Part shown: piece after piece, positions 1 to 9,564 of the stretch
Layout: every line of letters begins with the position of its first letter
Numbering within the stretch: the first letter of the stretch is position 1
Source: Achromobacter pestifer
GTDB lineage: Bacteria > Pseudomonadota > Gammaproteobacteria > Burkholderiales > Burkholderiaceae_B
Assembly (NCBI RefSeq): GCF_902859625.1
Contig: NZ_CADIJX010000003.1
Coordinates: 310,001 to 374,000 of the forward strand
DNA: 64,000 nt
Reading direction: 5' to 3'
Notes under the pieces: model-generated
Database searches by the model: none
What the model was told of the DNA's origin: nothing
Seen by the model: the letters and a program-made list of their open reading frames with translations, nothing else
Made by a program: the position numbers and the translations under genes

Positions 1-1
1 T

Positions 2-3000
2 CAGTCGTTTGGCCCGGCAGCGCTCGTTGCTAATCTAGTGACGGCACATCCGCAAAAACTGCGTGCCGTCGCAGCCTTGGCCTTCCCGGGTGCGCTCGAT
101 GCCGAGGCGGCAATTGAGGCAACTTTGGCGCTCATGTCGTTCGCCAAAGAGCAGAATAGCGGACGCGTGTTCGCGCCAGTACGCTCGCACCTGTTCTTCC
201 GTGGCATTGCAGGCATTTATGCCTGCACCGATCCGCGCTGCAGTTCAAAAGACTCTTCGGTTCCTTCGGGGAGGCTCGGAAAGCTCTATTCGGAGCCGAT
301 GCTTCGATGCGAGTGTGGCGCTCGCGTGTACGAAGTGCTTACGCATCGCGATTGCGGAGCGGCATTCATACGAGGATTCGTTCAGGACCAGTTCGGAATG
401 TTCCTCTGGCATCAACCCTCCAGCGGCCTGTGGGGAACGGGTGGCCTGATGGAAGCGCACTTCCTCGTTGAGATCGACCGCCGTGCGACCGGCGCTCATG
501 GGCGTATGGAAGGCTCTCAGGTGTGGCTTCACACGGCCACTGGAAGGCTTGTTCAGGCACCGCCCGCCGCAGCGGAACTTGATCAATACCTTGCGCTTGT
601 CCGCCCCGATGGTCCTGTTCCGATTTCAGGACAGCAGGCGCTGTCCTTCAACCGCGAGTGCCCAGTGTGCACACGGCGTTGGCAGGCTGGTTCGACCAAG
701 ATCATGGATCTGGCCACAAAGGGTGAGGCACCGTTCGCACAGTTGATCCGGACGCAGGTCGAACTGCAGCCGATCACGCAGCGGAAAACGGACAGTTCCC
801 CCAACGGCGGACGCAAGTCGCTGCTCTTCTCCGACGGCCGACAGAAGGCGGCGCGTCTGGCAAGGGACATTCCGCGCGAAATAGAGAACGATGTCTTCCG
901 GCAGTTGCTGCTCCTCGCATCGAGAGAACTACGCGGACTCGGGCGCGAAGCCACACTCGGCGATCACATGTACGTTGCCTTGCTGCATGTGCTCGCAAAG
1001 AACGCTTTACTGCTCTTCGATGGCGCCGACCGGGAGCGATTGCAGCGAGATGTGCTTGATCATCGCCGCCACTACCTGGGCGAACTGCGCGATGCGCTCG
1101 AAGAGTCACCCCCGGCCAAACCACCGCGATTCTCCTCGCTCCTCTTGCGGCATCTAGGCTCGCCGTTTTACTCGCTGAGCGCGCTGACGCTGGCGCACGT
1201 CGTTCCCATCGCGCGCGTGCGTCGGCAGATTCTGCTGGAACTGCAGGGCATCAACGAAGCAAATCTGCGTGCCGTGTGGACAGCATGGATTCAAAGCTTT
1301 GCAAGCGACTTCGCCGTAGATGCGGACCTGCCCCAAGGTGTCAGGTCGCAAGCCGCAGGCTATCCCATCGGCGGAGGTCTGGACCGAAATGGCGGCTTCT
1401 CGGCGAGACAGCAGGCGTTTTTGCGCGCCCGCTTGCCTGAGCTGGACCGGATCTTCGATACGCTGACTGCGACCTTGTGCCAGGCTCATCCGGGACGTCC
1501 TGGCTTTTTCGTCGTCCCAGGACGGCTCGCCCTCGAGTTTGCGTCGGACCAGCACGACTGGCATCAATGCGGGCAGTGCGCCACCGTGTCGCCAGTCGAA
1601 TGGTGGGGGCACTGTCCTAACTGCCTGGCTAACGGAGTGACTGCCGTTCGCCCCGGAGCAACGCAGTACCTGCGGGCCCGCAAGGCGTTCTTCCGAGATC
1701 CGGTCAATGACATACTGGAAGGGAAGACGAGCCCCTTCAACTTATCGGTGGAAGAACATACGGCTCAGCTCTCCTACCGGGACATAGACGATTCCACGAC
1801 AACTATCGAGGAATTCGAGCGTCGCTTCCGGGACATTCTGGTTGAGCGAAACGACACGTCGATTGATGTCCTCAGCAGCACGACAACGATGGAAGTCGGT
1901 ATTGATATCGGCTCCCTGGTCGCCGTGGGGCTGCGCAACGTACCGCCGCTTCGACAGAACTACCAGCAGCGCGCCGGACGTGCCGGGCGAAGAGGATCGG
2001 CTGTATCGACGGTCGTCACCTACGCACAGAACAGTCCTCACGACAATCACTATTTCGCAAATCCTGAGCCGATTATCTCCGGTGAACCGACTCTGCCCGG
2101 AGTTGATACGGCAAATCCCAAGATTGTGGAGCGGCACATCCGTGCGCAGCTCATCCAGGCCTACTTCCACTCACAGCCGTTCAACTCGGCGAGCGGAGAC
2201 GTGTTTTCCGTACTGGGTGAGACGATGCACTTCTATGGCGGCACAGGTCCATTCAGCCTGCCTGCGTTTGTCGAGTGGCTTTCCGGCTCTCAAGCAGCAC
2301 AAGCCTGTTACAGCGCAATGGGCCAGTGGTTGCCGGCGTCGTTCAACAAGTCGCCCGCAGAAGTAGCGAACGAGTTCGTTGCTTGGCTGGAGCGCGCGCG
2401 GCCGAGGAACGCGCAAGAGTTGGACCCTGCTGACGAAAAGCTTATCGAGTTCCTCTTTGCGAAGGGATTCCTGCCGTCGTACGCCTTCCCACGCGACCTG
2501 TGCGCACTGCAAATCGAATGGCTCGAGAGGCGCGGAAACTTCACGCAGCCAAAGATCCTTCAGCGTCCTCAGCAAGGGTTAAATGTTGCGCTGTCTGAGT
2601 ACGCACCGGGCCGCCTGGTCGTGGTCGACAAAAAGACCTATCGCGTTGGAACGGTTGCGGCCAACGGCTCGACCGCAGTTGTCGATCGAGCCGAGCGGCT
2701 ATTCGTTGAGCGCCGCTACTATGTACATTGCCCAGAATGTAATTACACCTCCGGGTTCAGGCTCACGGAGCCAGAGAGTGAGCAATGCCCGCTTTGCCGC
2801 ACCGCCGTGCTGCAGGCTGCATCGGTTATAGAGCCGCAGGTCGTCTTTCCCGAAGGCCGCGGGGAGGTCGATGAGTTCGACGATGAGCAGACCTTTACGA
2901 ACGCAACGAGCGCACAACTGTCTGTGCCGGCTGGAAGTCCAGCGTTTGACTTGAGGAGACTAGGCATTCACTGCCACATAGGGTCCGCACGCGATCAACA

Positions 3001-3883
3001 GCTCGTGATGGTCAATAAGGGAGAAGCGGATGCGGGCCAGTATCCCGGCTTCCTGATCTGCAATCGTTGCGGGAAGGCCGAATCAAACCCGCAGCGCGTG
3101 GGTCCACACGACCGCGACTATTTCCTCTCCACGCGCGGGACGGGACGCTGCACTGGTCACTTCGAACAGGTATATCTCGGCTATGGCTTCGCATCCGACG
3201 TTCTCATAGTGCGGCTGCCCCTGTCGAGGCCGCTGCGCTTCGATCCTCTAATAACAACCGAACGCGAGCCGATTTCAAACGCGCTGCAATCGCTCGCCGA
3301 AGCGTTCGTTCTGGCCGCAAGTCAGGAACTGGACATTGACATCCGTGAGATCAACGCCGGCTTCCGGTTCGTCCGCGTCGGTGAAGAACACTTCGCCGAC
3401 ATTTTCGTGTACGACACGCTATCCGGCGGTGCCGGCTATGCGACGCAGGCGGGGGAACTCTTTGAGGCAATCATGGCACGGGCTGAGGTCCTACTGAGCC
3501 GGTGCACGTGTTCGGCATCATGTGACAAATGCCTGCGTCATTATGGAAATCGCTTCCATCACTCAATACTGGATCGACGCTTGGCGCTCGACCTGCTGCG
3601 CTACGCACGGGACGGTTACATACCTGCGGCGCCATCTCATGACGAGCAGCGGTCCACACTTCAGCCGCTGAAGGACATGATGCTGCTTGCGGGCTGGTCT
3701 GAAGAACCGTCGGCTACTGCCCCCTATGCGGTCGCGCATCTGGGGAGGCACGTGCAGTTCTTCTCATTCCCATCGTTGGTCGACCCAACGCACTATGGGT
3801 TCGCGTCGGGAGCAAATCGCCGTGCGTTCTCGGCGTTTGAACTTGCGCGTGACTTGCCCGGCGCCTATGGAGAGGTCACGTGA
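2..3883 (+). CDS. DruE-like DUF1998 helicase, N-terminus outside window
   Basis: The frame is open to the window edge, so the N-terminal DEAD domain with Walker A and B is missing; a GTG at 38 is internal. Numbering from it, a Cys-rich insertion lies at about residues 63-93 (CTDPRC, then CECG), a second CxxC pair near 511-530 and a third near 898-919. The helicase C-terminal half is clear: TTTMEVGIDIG near 615 (motif V) and QQRAGRAGRRG near 643-653 (motif VI). The C-terminus is a DUF1998 domain, with YDTLSGGAGYA near 1125 and a Cys cluster near 1156-1165. This combination is typical of the DruE subunit of Druantia, and also of MrfA-like and DrmA/DrmB-like helicases. The next gene encodes DUF4338 (DruA), which favours Druantia. 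It probably uses ATP to move on invading DNA. The family is certain; the DruE label is inferred from context. Confidence 0.8.
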   Translation, partial: QSFGPAALVANLVTAHPQKLRAVAALAFPGALDAEAAIEATLALMSFAKEQNSGRVFAPVRSHLFFRGIAGIYACTDPRCSSKDSSVPSGRLGKLYSEPMLRCECGARVYEVLTHRDCGAAFIRGFVQDQFGMFLWHQPSSGLWGTGGLMEAHFLVEIDRRATGAHGRMEGSQVWLHTATGRLVQAPPAAAELDQYLALVRPDGPVPISGQQALSFNRECPVCTRRWQAGSTKIMDLATKGEAPFAQLIRTQVELQPITQRKTDSSPNGGRKSLLFSDGRQKAARLARDIPREIENDVFRQLLLLASRELRGLGREATLGDHMYVALLHVLAKNALLLFDGADRERLQRDVLDHRRHYLGELRDALEESPPAKPPRFSSLLLRHLGSPFYSLSALTLAHVVPIARVRRQILLELQGINEANLRAVWTAWIQSFASDFAVDADLPQGVRSQAAGYPIGGGLDRNGGFSARQQAFLRARLPELDRIFDTLTATLCQAHPGRPGFFVVPGRLALEFASDQHDWHQCGQCATVSPVEWWGHCPNCLANGVTAVRPGATQYLRARKAFFRDPVNDILEGKTSPFNLSVEEHTAQLSYRDIDDSTTTIEEFERRFRDILVERNDTSIDVLSSTTTMEVGIDIGSLVAVGLRNVPPLRQNYQQRAGRAGRRGSAVSTVVTYAQNSPHDNHYFANPEPIISGEPTLPGVDTANPKIVERHIRAQLIQAYFHSQPFNSASGDVFSVLGETMHFYGGTGPFSLPAFVEWLSGSQAAQACYSAMGQWLPASFNKSPAEVANEFVAWLERARPRNAQELDPADEKLIEFLFAKGFLPSYAFPRDLCALQIEWLERRGNFTQPKILQRPQQGLNVALSEYAPGRLVVVDKKTYRVGTVAANGSTAVVDRAERLFVERRYYVHCPECNYTSGFRLTEPESEQCPLCRTAVLQAASVIEPQVVFPEGRGEVDEFDDEQTFTNATSAQLSVPAGSPAFDLRRLGIHCHIGSARDQQLVMVNKGEADAGQYPGFLICNRCGKAESNPQRVGPHDRDYFLSTRGTGRCTGHFEQVYLGYGFASDVLIVRLPLSRPLRFDPLITTEREPISNALQSLAEAFVLAASQELDIDIREINAGFRFVRVGEEHFADIFVYDTLSGGAGYATQAGELFEAIMARAEVLLSRCTCSASCDKCLRHYGNRFHHSILDRRLALDLLRYARDGYIPAAPSHDEQRSTLQPLKDMMLLAGWSEEPSATAPYAVAHLGRHVQFFSFPSLVDPTHYGFASGANRRAFSAFELARDLPGAYGEVT

Positions 3884-5082
3884 AGACGGGCTTGGTCATA
3901 GCGCTTCCGGGCGACGAAGCGCGCCTCAAGCGGAAGGTACGTGCCCATTTCAAGCGGCTCGGATTCTTGAGGGCTCCCGACGGTACTCTGATACCGCCCA
4001 AACTCGACAAGCAGAGTTACCGCGACATGCATGCGCATCAGCGGGACTCTCGTCTTGAAGACAACCGCGCATGGATCGTGGGGCGATCGAGCAGCTTGAT
4101 TCAGCACTTCGCGTCCGGGGCTGAACTTGATGTCGAGCGCATCAGCCCCCGCATAGAACTCGTTCGCTCCGGCACTTGGCAAGGCGACCTTTTTCGCTTT
4201 GCGAGCTACTACTGGAGGATCCCGATTTCAGAAGGCTACGGCCGACGCTTACGATTCCTTGTGTGGGATGAGCACCATCACAAGCTCATGGGTCTGTTCG
4301 CGTTAGGGGACGCAGTATTCAACCTGCGAGCCCGAGATGAATTCATTGGCTGGGATCATCATCGTCGAATGGATGCGATGGTGAACCTTATGGATGCCTA
4401 CGCGCTTGGAGCTGTGCCGCCGTACAACATGTTGCTGGGAGGCAAGCTAGTCGCGTCGCTCATTCGTAGCCAGGATGTCATTGACGTCTTCCAGGCAAAG
4501 TATCACGACTCCGTTGGCGTGATCTCGGGGAAATCCAAGCACGCCAAGCTCGTCGCTGTCACGACCACGTCGGCACTCGGACGCTCGTCCTTGTATAACC
4601 GCCTGAAGATCAACGGCCAGTCGATCTTCAGCCCCATAGGCTTGACCTCGGGCTGGGGTCATTTCCACATTTCCGACGAACTGTTCAGTGACTTACGGGA
4701 ATATCTGCGGTCAGTCGGTCATCACTACGCTGACTCGCACGGCTACGGCCAGGGGCCTAACTATCGACTTCGGCTGATACGCAAGGCCCTTGGCCTGCTG
4801 GGCCTTGATCCTGACATGGCAAAGCATGGTCTCGCGCGAGAGGTGTTCTTCTGTTCGCTCGCAAGCAACGCCCTCCAGTTTCTCCGGGGGGACCACAAAC
4901 GCGCTAGGTACGACCACCTGCCTACGGCGGCGCAGATGGGAGAGGCCGCCAAAGTGCGCTGGATTATTCCACGAGCAGAGCGAATGCCTGAGTTCCGGAT
5001 CTGGCGCAGTGAGCAGTTTCTTCGGGAGCTCGACGGCACCGATATGCATATGAAGCGCAAGCGCAGCCAACAGGTCGGATAG
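3880..5082 (+). CDS. druA: DruA-like DUF4338 protein
   Basis: 400 aa. The GTG start overlaps the helicase stop by four bases (GTGA) after a GGAGAG stretch, so translation is probably coupled. The DUF4338 signature is clear in the middle: GLFALGDAVFNLRARDEFIGW around residues 145-165, followed by a long helical stretch containing AYALGAVPPYNMLLGGKL. DUF4338 is the hallmark of DruA in type I Druantia defence; its biochemical activity is not established in what I know. The length is close to that of E. coli DruA. In the described E. coli system druA is the first gene and druE the last, whereas here the helicase precedes druA. Confidence 0.85.
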   Translation: MKTGLVIALPGDEARLKRKVRAHFKRLGFLRAPDGTLIPPKLDKQSYRDMHAHQRDSRLEDNRAWIVGRSSSLIQHFASGAELDVERISPRIELVRSGTWQGDLFRFASYYWRIPISEGYGRRLRFLVWDEHHHKLMGLFALGDAVFNLRARDEFIGWDHHRRMDAMVNLMDAYALGAVPPYNMLLGGKLVASLIRSQDVIDVFQAKYHDSVGVISGKSKHAKLVAVTTTSALGRSSLYNRLKINGQSIFSPIGLTSGWGHFHISDELFSDLREYLRSVGHHYADSHGYGQGPNYRLRLIRKALGLLGLDPDMAKHGLAREVFFCSLASNALQFLRGDHKRARYDHLPTAAQMGEAAKVRWIIPRAERMPEFRIWRSEQFLRELDGTDMHMKRKRSQQVG

Positions 5083-6665
5083 TGGACTGGGCACGCGATC
5101 ACCTGGGCAATGATGTGCCGGCTTGGCTGGGCGGAATGTCGGGGTTCGGTTTGACGTGCCCATCCTGTGGCGAGCCAGTGCGTCGGCGCGCTGGCGGAGA
5201 ACGCCGGCCGCACTTTGCGCACTACAGCCACCGCGCCAAGCCCGATTGCGACAACTACTTTCCTTCCCAAGGCAGTGCCGTAATGACGGCGCTGGGGCCC
5301 CACATCCGGGTGCCGCCAAGTCGATGGAAAAGAGAGTCGTTGAGCTGCGGACTGTTCCTAGCCTCCGAGGCGGGACGGACATCGCTGTCGCTGTGGCTGC
5401 GAATCCCGCCCAGCAATCTTGGGGAAACGGCCGTAGGCCGTCTAGAAATCCAGTCAGGCCTCGGCTACCGCACCTACCAGCATACCGATCTCTGCGCTAC
5501 CCGCCTCGTGCCTATGACGCCGCAGGTCCCATTGGCGGAAATCGCCGGTTTTGGACAGCTTCTGGCCCTTGCGGCCGAGCTTGTGGGACAGGTCAGCGGA
5601 TTTTCAGCGGATCGGAATCTTTTTTACGCCGATGAGAGGGGTGGGCGCTTCATTTTCAGCGACGAACAGTTGGAGTGGGGAGCACGGTATCGTTTGCTAT
5701 CGATGCATGAGGTCGCTCCGCCGTTAGAACTCGGTTCAGCGCTAGGTTGGAAGCCGGAAGGAATATTCGGTGGCTGGTACAGCTACGAGCTGGCTCTGCC
5801 CTCAGTCTTCGTTGGATCGAAGCCAGATCTACCCAAAGAAATTGCCGACTTTTTGGGGCATCGCATCCGTAGCCGCCGACCGCGGCTCCATATGGTGGAC
5901 CCACTTCCACACCACGTTGAAGTAGACGGTACGTATGTGTATCCCGAGCCACCTGAGTCATTGCTCCTTCGCAGAAGCGGCAGCGGGGAGACATCGGTGA
6001 CTGCGTCAGTCGGCACCGGAGGAGCAGAAATCAGCGAGCAAGGCGATGAGTGGGTCCGAGTAAGGGGTCCGTGGACGAGCGGATGCGAATACGTCCTCGC
6101 TATTGACGGCAGCGAGCAGGCAATCTTTCGCGTTGAACCCTGCGAGTTGTTCTGTCCCGTTGGCGTCACTGTTGATAGCGTCGATCTCTCGTGGGATCTA
6201 GTCACGGATGCGCCGCTTGATGCGGACGCTCTCACGGCAGGCACTGTCAACATCGACTGCGGCAATGCACGGATCGCGGCGCACCTCGCGCGCTTGAACG
6301 ATGGTTGGGTTCTCGAGGAGACGCGGCTTTCGTTACCAGGCGGATCAGCAAAAGACTTCTACGCGGGAAGCTTCGGGGAACTTCGCTGCGTCGTTCCGGC
6401 GTCGCTGGACGCATCCGAAGAGAGCGGTGCCGCTGAGCCTGCGGCACCGCAACCGCCCACGGTCATCGTAAATCGCTGGATCGATCGGCTAGTTGTTCAA
6501 GACTATGGGGCCGAAGGAGCGCGTAACGTCAAGCGCTACCTCTCCAACCCCAGCCCCGAAAACTTGTATCGGCTCGGCTCCATCATGACAAGCCGCCTGA
6601 TGCCTTACATCCGGGCAGTTCAACATCAACAGCGCGATCCGACGGAGGGAGACAAAGACTTATGA
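5082..6665 (+). CDS. Defence-operon protein with CoiA-like zinc motif (DruB-like?)
   Basis: 527 aa. The GTG start shares a base with the druA stop (TAGTG). Near residues 25-60 the protein has CPSCGEP, then HFAHYS and a further Cys. This CxxC...HFAH...C arrangement resembles the zinc-binding N-terminus of CoiA-like proteins and nuclease-associated modules. The rest is beta-rich with no motif I recognise. It has no signal peptide or membrane segment, so it is probably cytosolic and may bind nucleic acid. Its position after druA and its size make it a candidate DruB equivalent, but I cannot show homology. It shares a four-base overlap (ATGA) with the next gene. Confidence 0.6.
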   Translation: MDWARDHLGNDVPAWLGGMSGFGLTCPSCGEPVRRRAGGERRPHFAHYSHRAKPDCDNYFPSQGSAVMTALGPHIRVPPSRWKRESLSCGLFLASEAGRTSLSLWLRIPPSNLGETAVGRLEIQSGLGYRTYQHTDLCATRLVPMTPQVPLAEIAGFGQLLALAAELVGQVSGFSADRNLFYADERGGRFIFSDEQLEWGARYRLLSMHEVAPPLELGSALGWKPEGIFGGWYSYELALPSVFVGSKPDLPKEIADFLGHRIRSRRPRLHMVDPLPHHVEVDGTYVYPEPPESLLLRRSGSGETSVTASVGTGGAEISEQGDEWVRVRGPWTSGCEYVLAIDGSEQAIFRVEPCELFCPVGVTVDSVDLSWDLVTDAPLDADALTAGTVNIDCGNARIAAHLARLNDGWVLEETRLSLPGGSAKDFYAGSFGELRCVVPASLDASEESGAAEPAAPQPPTVIVNRWIDRLVVQDYGAEGARNVKRYLSNPSPENLYRLGSIMTSRLMPYIRAVQHQQRDPTEGDKDL

Positions 6666-9229
6666 CTTATTCGGGGATTGAAAAGAGACGATTCGCTCAG
6701 TTGCTCGAGTGGGGCGCTGATGATGACGAGCTTCGGCGCTTTTTTGCAGAGACGAGGCTACAACTGATTCAGAGGGGCGCCAAAGTGCAGAACCCCCCAC
6801 ATGGCAAGCCTGCGCGTATACGAATGCTAGCACAGGGGCTACCTCAGGCGACCGACCGAGTGGTGCAGAAGTGGTTCGGTGAACATCTGAAGATGCTCGA
6901 CCCGAAGTCGGTCGACGAGCTACTCGCAGATCTGCGACTGTACGAAGAGGCAGGCGAGAGCCCGCCCGAGGATGAAGCGAAGCGGCTCGCCCGTTCGTGC
7001 CTTGTACACCTGTTCTCCACCGATCCTCCTTCCGATCTCTTGTCGTTCCTTCGCCCTGCGCAAGCAGGAGGAGCGGTCGACCCGCCTGAAGCGAAGGAGG
7101 CACCGATGCCCACTCCGAACGGGCAAAGTTTCGACACGCTCTCGGAGGAACTTGGTCGGGCGATCGTCGCGCTGGCCGAAGGACGAGATCCGGATGAGTT
7201 CCTGTCGTCGTTGCCCCCTTCGACGGCAGCATTCGTCGCGGGCGTTCAGGCAGTGCGCAACGCCCGCTACGAGGACGTTCAGATAGCGATTGAGGCCCTT
7301 GACCATCAGCAAGCAGTGCGAAGCTTGCTCGCTGAATACGCCACCCGGAAGGCGTCCGCGCGCTCTAGCGGGGAGGCGCGAGGTCTGCAGATGTTGAGCT
7401 TCGCGCATCCTGGCGAGGCTTTCGCCTTCGATATTGATCGAGATGAGGTTCTGGCGGTTTGCACGCGAGATTTTCCAGAGACAACCGTCTTTTTGCACCC
7501 TTCCGCTATTCGGGCGGCTGACGGGCCGTGGATCGACCTGTCCGACAACGAGTATCGCAAGAAGCTCTTCTACTCCTCTGGTGACTTGATTGCTTTCTCT
7601 GGGGGGCGAGATATCCCGCGACAACCCAAGCGCGGCGAGATCGGCATCTGGCGGGTCGCCGAGAACGAGGGCTCGAATCCAGGCCATCGCACAAACTTTC
7701 ACATTTCATCTGACAAGACCCTAGTCTATGAGGTGCGCGATGTGCCATTCGACTCCTCCAATCATGATGCCGTTCGAGAGTACATAAAGCACGCCGTCGG
7801 GGAGGGTAGGACAAGTGTCACGCCTCTGCTGTTCTTGCTGCGCGACCAGTTAATCGTCGGTTCTCCCGCGGGCAAAGACTTGACCCGGGACGAAGGGTTC
7901 GACGCCGGACTACCGTCATGGCATGCACTAACGGCATTTCGTTTAGAGGGTCGAGCGTTTGTTCCGGGACCGCTGCCACCGTCTGGGATCTACGAGTGCG
8001 AAGCACTTGCTTCGAGTCTACGGAAGCTATTTGCGGGCGAGTATTGGGGTACCGACAAGCCGACAAAGGCGTTGACGAGAAAGTTGCAGGACTTAATAGC
8101 GTCGGGTGCGCCAAAACTTAGCTCCGAGCGCGCGGCGAGATTGCGCGCGGAACTCACAACTATCGACGAACATGAAGGGGCAATGTCCGCATTGCTGGAC
8201 GAAGTCATGCGCGATCCGAGGATCGGTGTACGGGTTGACAAGCTTGTAGAAGCGAAGGTCGATCTGCTCGTTGCGCAGAAGGAGAAACTTCACAAAAGCG
8301 TCCAGCAGTTGGAGCAGAAGCAAGCCGAGTTGTTGGAAACGCGGCGACAAGCGGAACGGGAGCAGAAGGCAATTGCCCCAGCCATTGCCAAAGCGATTCG
8401 CGCAGCGTTCGATAGAGCGAGAGCTGACGCGCTGGGAACGCTCGGCGAAGTGGTTGTCTTCAAGACACTGATAGATGAGTTAGTCGAGCAGCCGGCGCCT
8501 CCGGTCGGAACGATTCCACCGCCGTCCAGACCTGCAGATCCCCGAGAGGGAACATCCATCGTACGTTCGGCGGCTGGGGCCGGCCAACCAATAGTGGAGA
8601 CTTTACGAGCGCTGGGGGTCACACCGAAAGCCGCGCGCGCGATTGCAGCTGTCGGCACGATGGCGCGCGAATGCGGGCTCATGCTGATCGTCGACGGTCT
8701 TGCGGGAAGCGTCGCCGCCGAGGCGTGGCTGAGCGAAGGAGATAAGTCTGGCACAGTCCTTGAGTGCGGCTTTGGTGAAACCGACGACCGTGCCATTCGA
8801 GCGGTCCTCGGTGATGCACCGGTTGCCCTTGCGATCCTGGACGCAAATTTTTCACCGTTCGATGTCTATGCAAGGCCACTTGTCGACGCAGTGCTGCGTC
8901 GTATGGCGGGAATTCACGACCGGTCATTCAAAGCCAGAGTATTGCTGTCGATGGCTGAGGGTGCCGCAGCACTGCCGCTTCCAACTGTGGCGGAGTCGTT
9001 GTCGTTACGGGTCTACCTCGACCACATCCCGGTGTTTCTTCAAGAAGGCGAGGCTGAAGCTTGGATCGAGGAGATAGAGGATATGGAAGAGCCGGTCGAA
9101 TGGTTTGCCAAGCTCTGGAAACCCGCAAAAACCAAGGTGCTGAACTACTTGCGGTCGTTGCCGGTGGAAGAAGTGGCAATCATTTTGGCTGCGCTTGAAG
9201 TCGCGCAATCTTCAGGAAAAAGGCCCTAA
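6662..9229 (+). CDS. Large coiled-coil protein of the defence operon (DruC-like?)
   Basis: 855 aa. The ATG overlaps the previous stop (ATGA), so it is the fourth member of the operon. No family is recognised. Residues 1-110 look helical and basic. The middle (about 240-330) is a mixed domain rich in FDIDRDEV- and GEIGIW-like strands. Residues 520-590 form a strong Glu/Gln/Lys-rich coiled coil (KLHKSVQQLEQKQAELLE). A C-terminal alpha/beta domain (about 640-780, GLMLIVDGLAGSVAAE) recalls a nucleotide-binding fold but has no intact GxxxxGK[ST] P-loop. The coiled coil suggests oligomerisation or a scaffold role beside the helicase. It could correspond to DruC by position; that is inference only. 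Confidence 0.55.
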   Translation: MTYSGIEKRRFAQLLEWGADDDELRRFFAETRLQLIQRGAKVQNPPHGKPARIRMLAQGLPQATDRVVQKWFGEHLKMLDPKSVDELLADLRLYEEAGESPPEDEAKRLARSCLVHLFSTDPPSDLLSFLRPAQAGGAVDPPEAKEAPMPTPNGQSFDTLSEELGRAIVALAEGRDPDEFLSSLPPSTAAFVAGVQAVRNARYEDVQIAIEALDHQQAVRSLLAEYATRKASARSSGEARGLQMLSFAHPGEAFAFDIDRDEVLAVCTRDFPETTVFLHPSAIRAADGPWIDLSDNEYRKKLFYSSGDLIAFSGGRDIPRQPKRGEIGIWRVAENEGSNPGHRTNFHISSDKTLVYEVRDVPFDSSNHDAVREYIKHAVGEGRTSVTPLLFLLRDQLIVGSPAGKDLTRDEGFDAGLPSWHALTAFRLEGRAFVPGPLPPSGIYECEALASSLRKLFAGEYWGTDKPTKALTRKLQDLIASGAPKLSSERAARLRAELTTIDEHEGAMSALLDEVMRDPRIGVRVDKLVEAKVDLLVAQKEKLHKSVQQLEQKQAELLETRRQAEREQKAIAPAIAKAIRAAFDRARADALGTLGEVVVFKTLIDELVEQPAPPVGTIPPPSRPADPREGTSIVRSAAGAGQPIVETLRALGVTPKAARAIAAVGTMARECGLMLIVDGLAGSVAAEAWLSEGDKSGTVLECGFGETDDRAIRAVLGDAPVALAILDANFSPFDVYARPLVDAVLRRMAGIHDRSFKARVLLSMAEGAAALPLPTVAESLSLRVYLDHIPVFLQEGEAEAWIEEIEDMEEPVEWFAKLWKPAKTKVLNYLRSLPVEEVAIILAALEVAQSSGKRP

Positions 9230-9279
9230 CTACATCCACAACGGCCGTGCAGGCACAAGAACTCGCAAGTTTTATGGAC

Positions 9280-9456
9280 TTAAAACCCTGGATGCGGGTG
9301 GATGGCCGGTCTGCATGCCGTGCCGACGGCGTACTCGCACATCTGCTGCAAGAGCGCGAAGATCTAGGCCGAGGGTTCACCGTTGAGGAGGTAGGCAACG
9401 TCCAGCGTCAGGCGAACCTTGACGGTATCGGTGGTCGGCTGGGTGTCGTCGATCAT
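9280..9456 (-). pseudogene. Truncated small ICE gene next to defence cargo
   Basis: An ATG at 9456-9454 follows a good AAGGAG site (9462-9467). The frame reads MIDDTQPTTDTVKVRLTLD and so on for 30 residues, then meets TAG at 9364-9366. In the same frame it continues plausibly (IFALLQQMCEYAVG) before losing its sequence and ending at 9280. The N-terminus resembles, from memory, a small protein of about 100 residues found beside the helicase in PAGI-2-like ICEs. I read it as a remnant with a nonsense codon and a lost 3' end, probably damaged when the + strand cargo was inserted. It could also be a genuine 30-aa peptide. Confidence 0.5.
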
Positions 9457-9564
9457 TGGATGCTCCTTGTGAGGAATAGCAGCGACGCCATGCCCGGCAT
9501 GGGCATGGACGTGGCTGGAGAAACGAAGTGGCGGCCTAGCGGCCGCCGCGGTAGGTGTGGGACG

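Noticed and set aside
9260..9300. TGGACTTAAAACCCT resembles the anticodon arm of tRNA-Leu(UAA)
   Set aside because: No acceptor, D or T arms can be folded around it, so it is not a tRNA gene. It could be a tRNA fragment but evidence is too thin.
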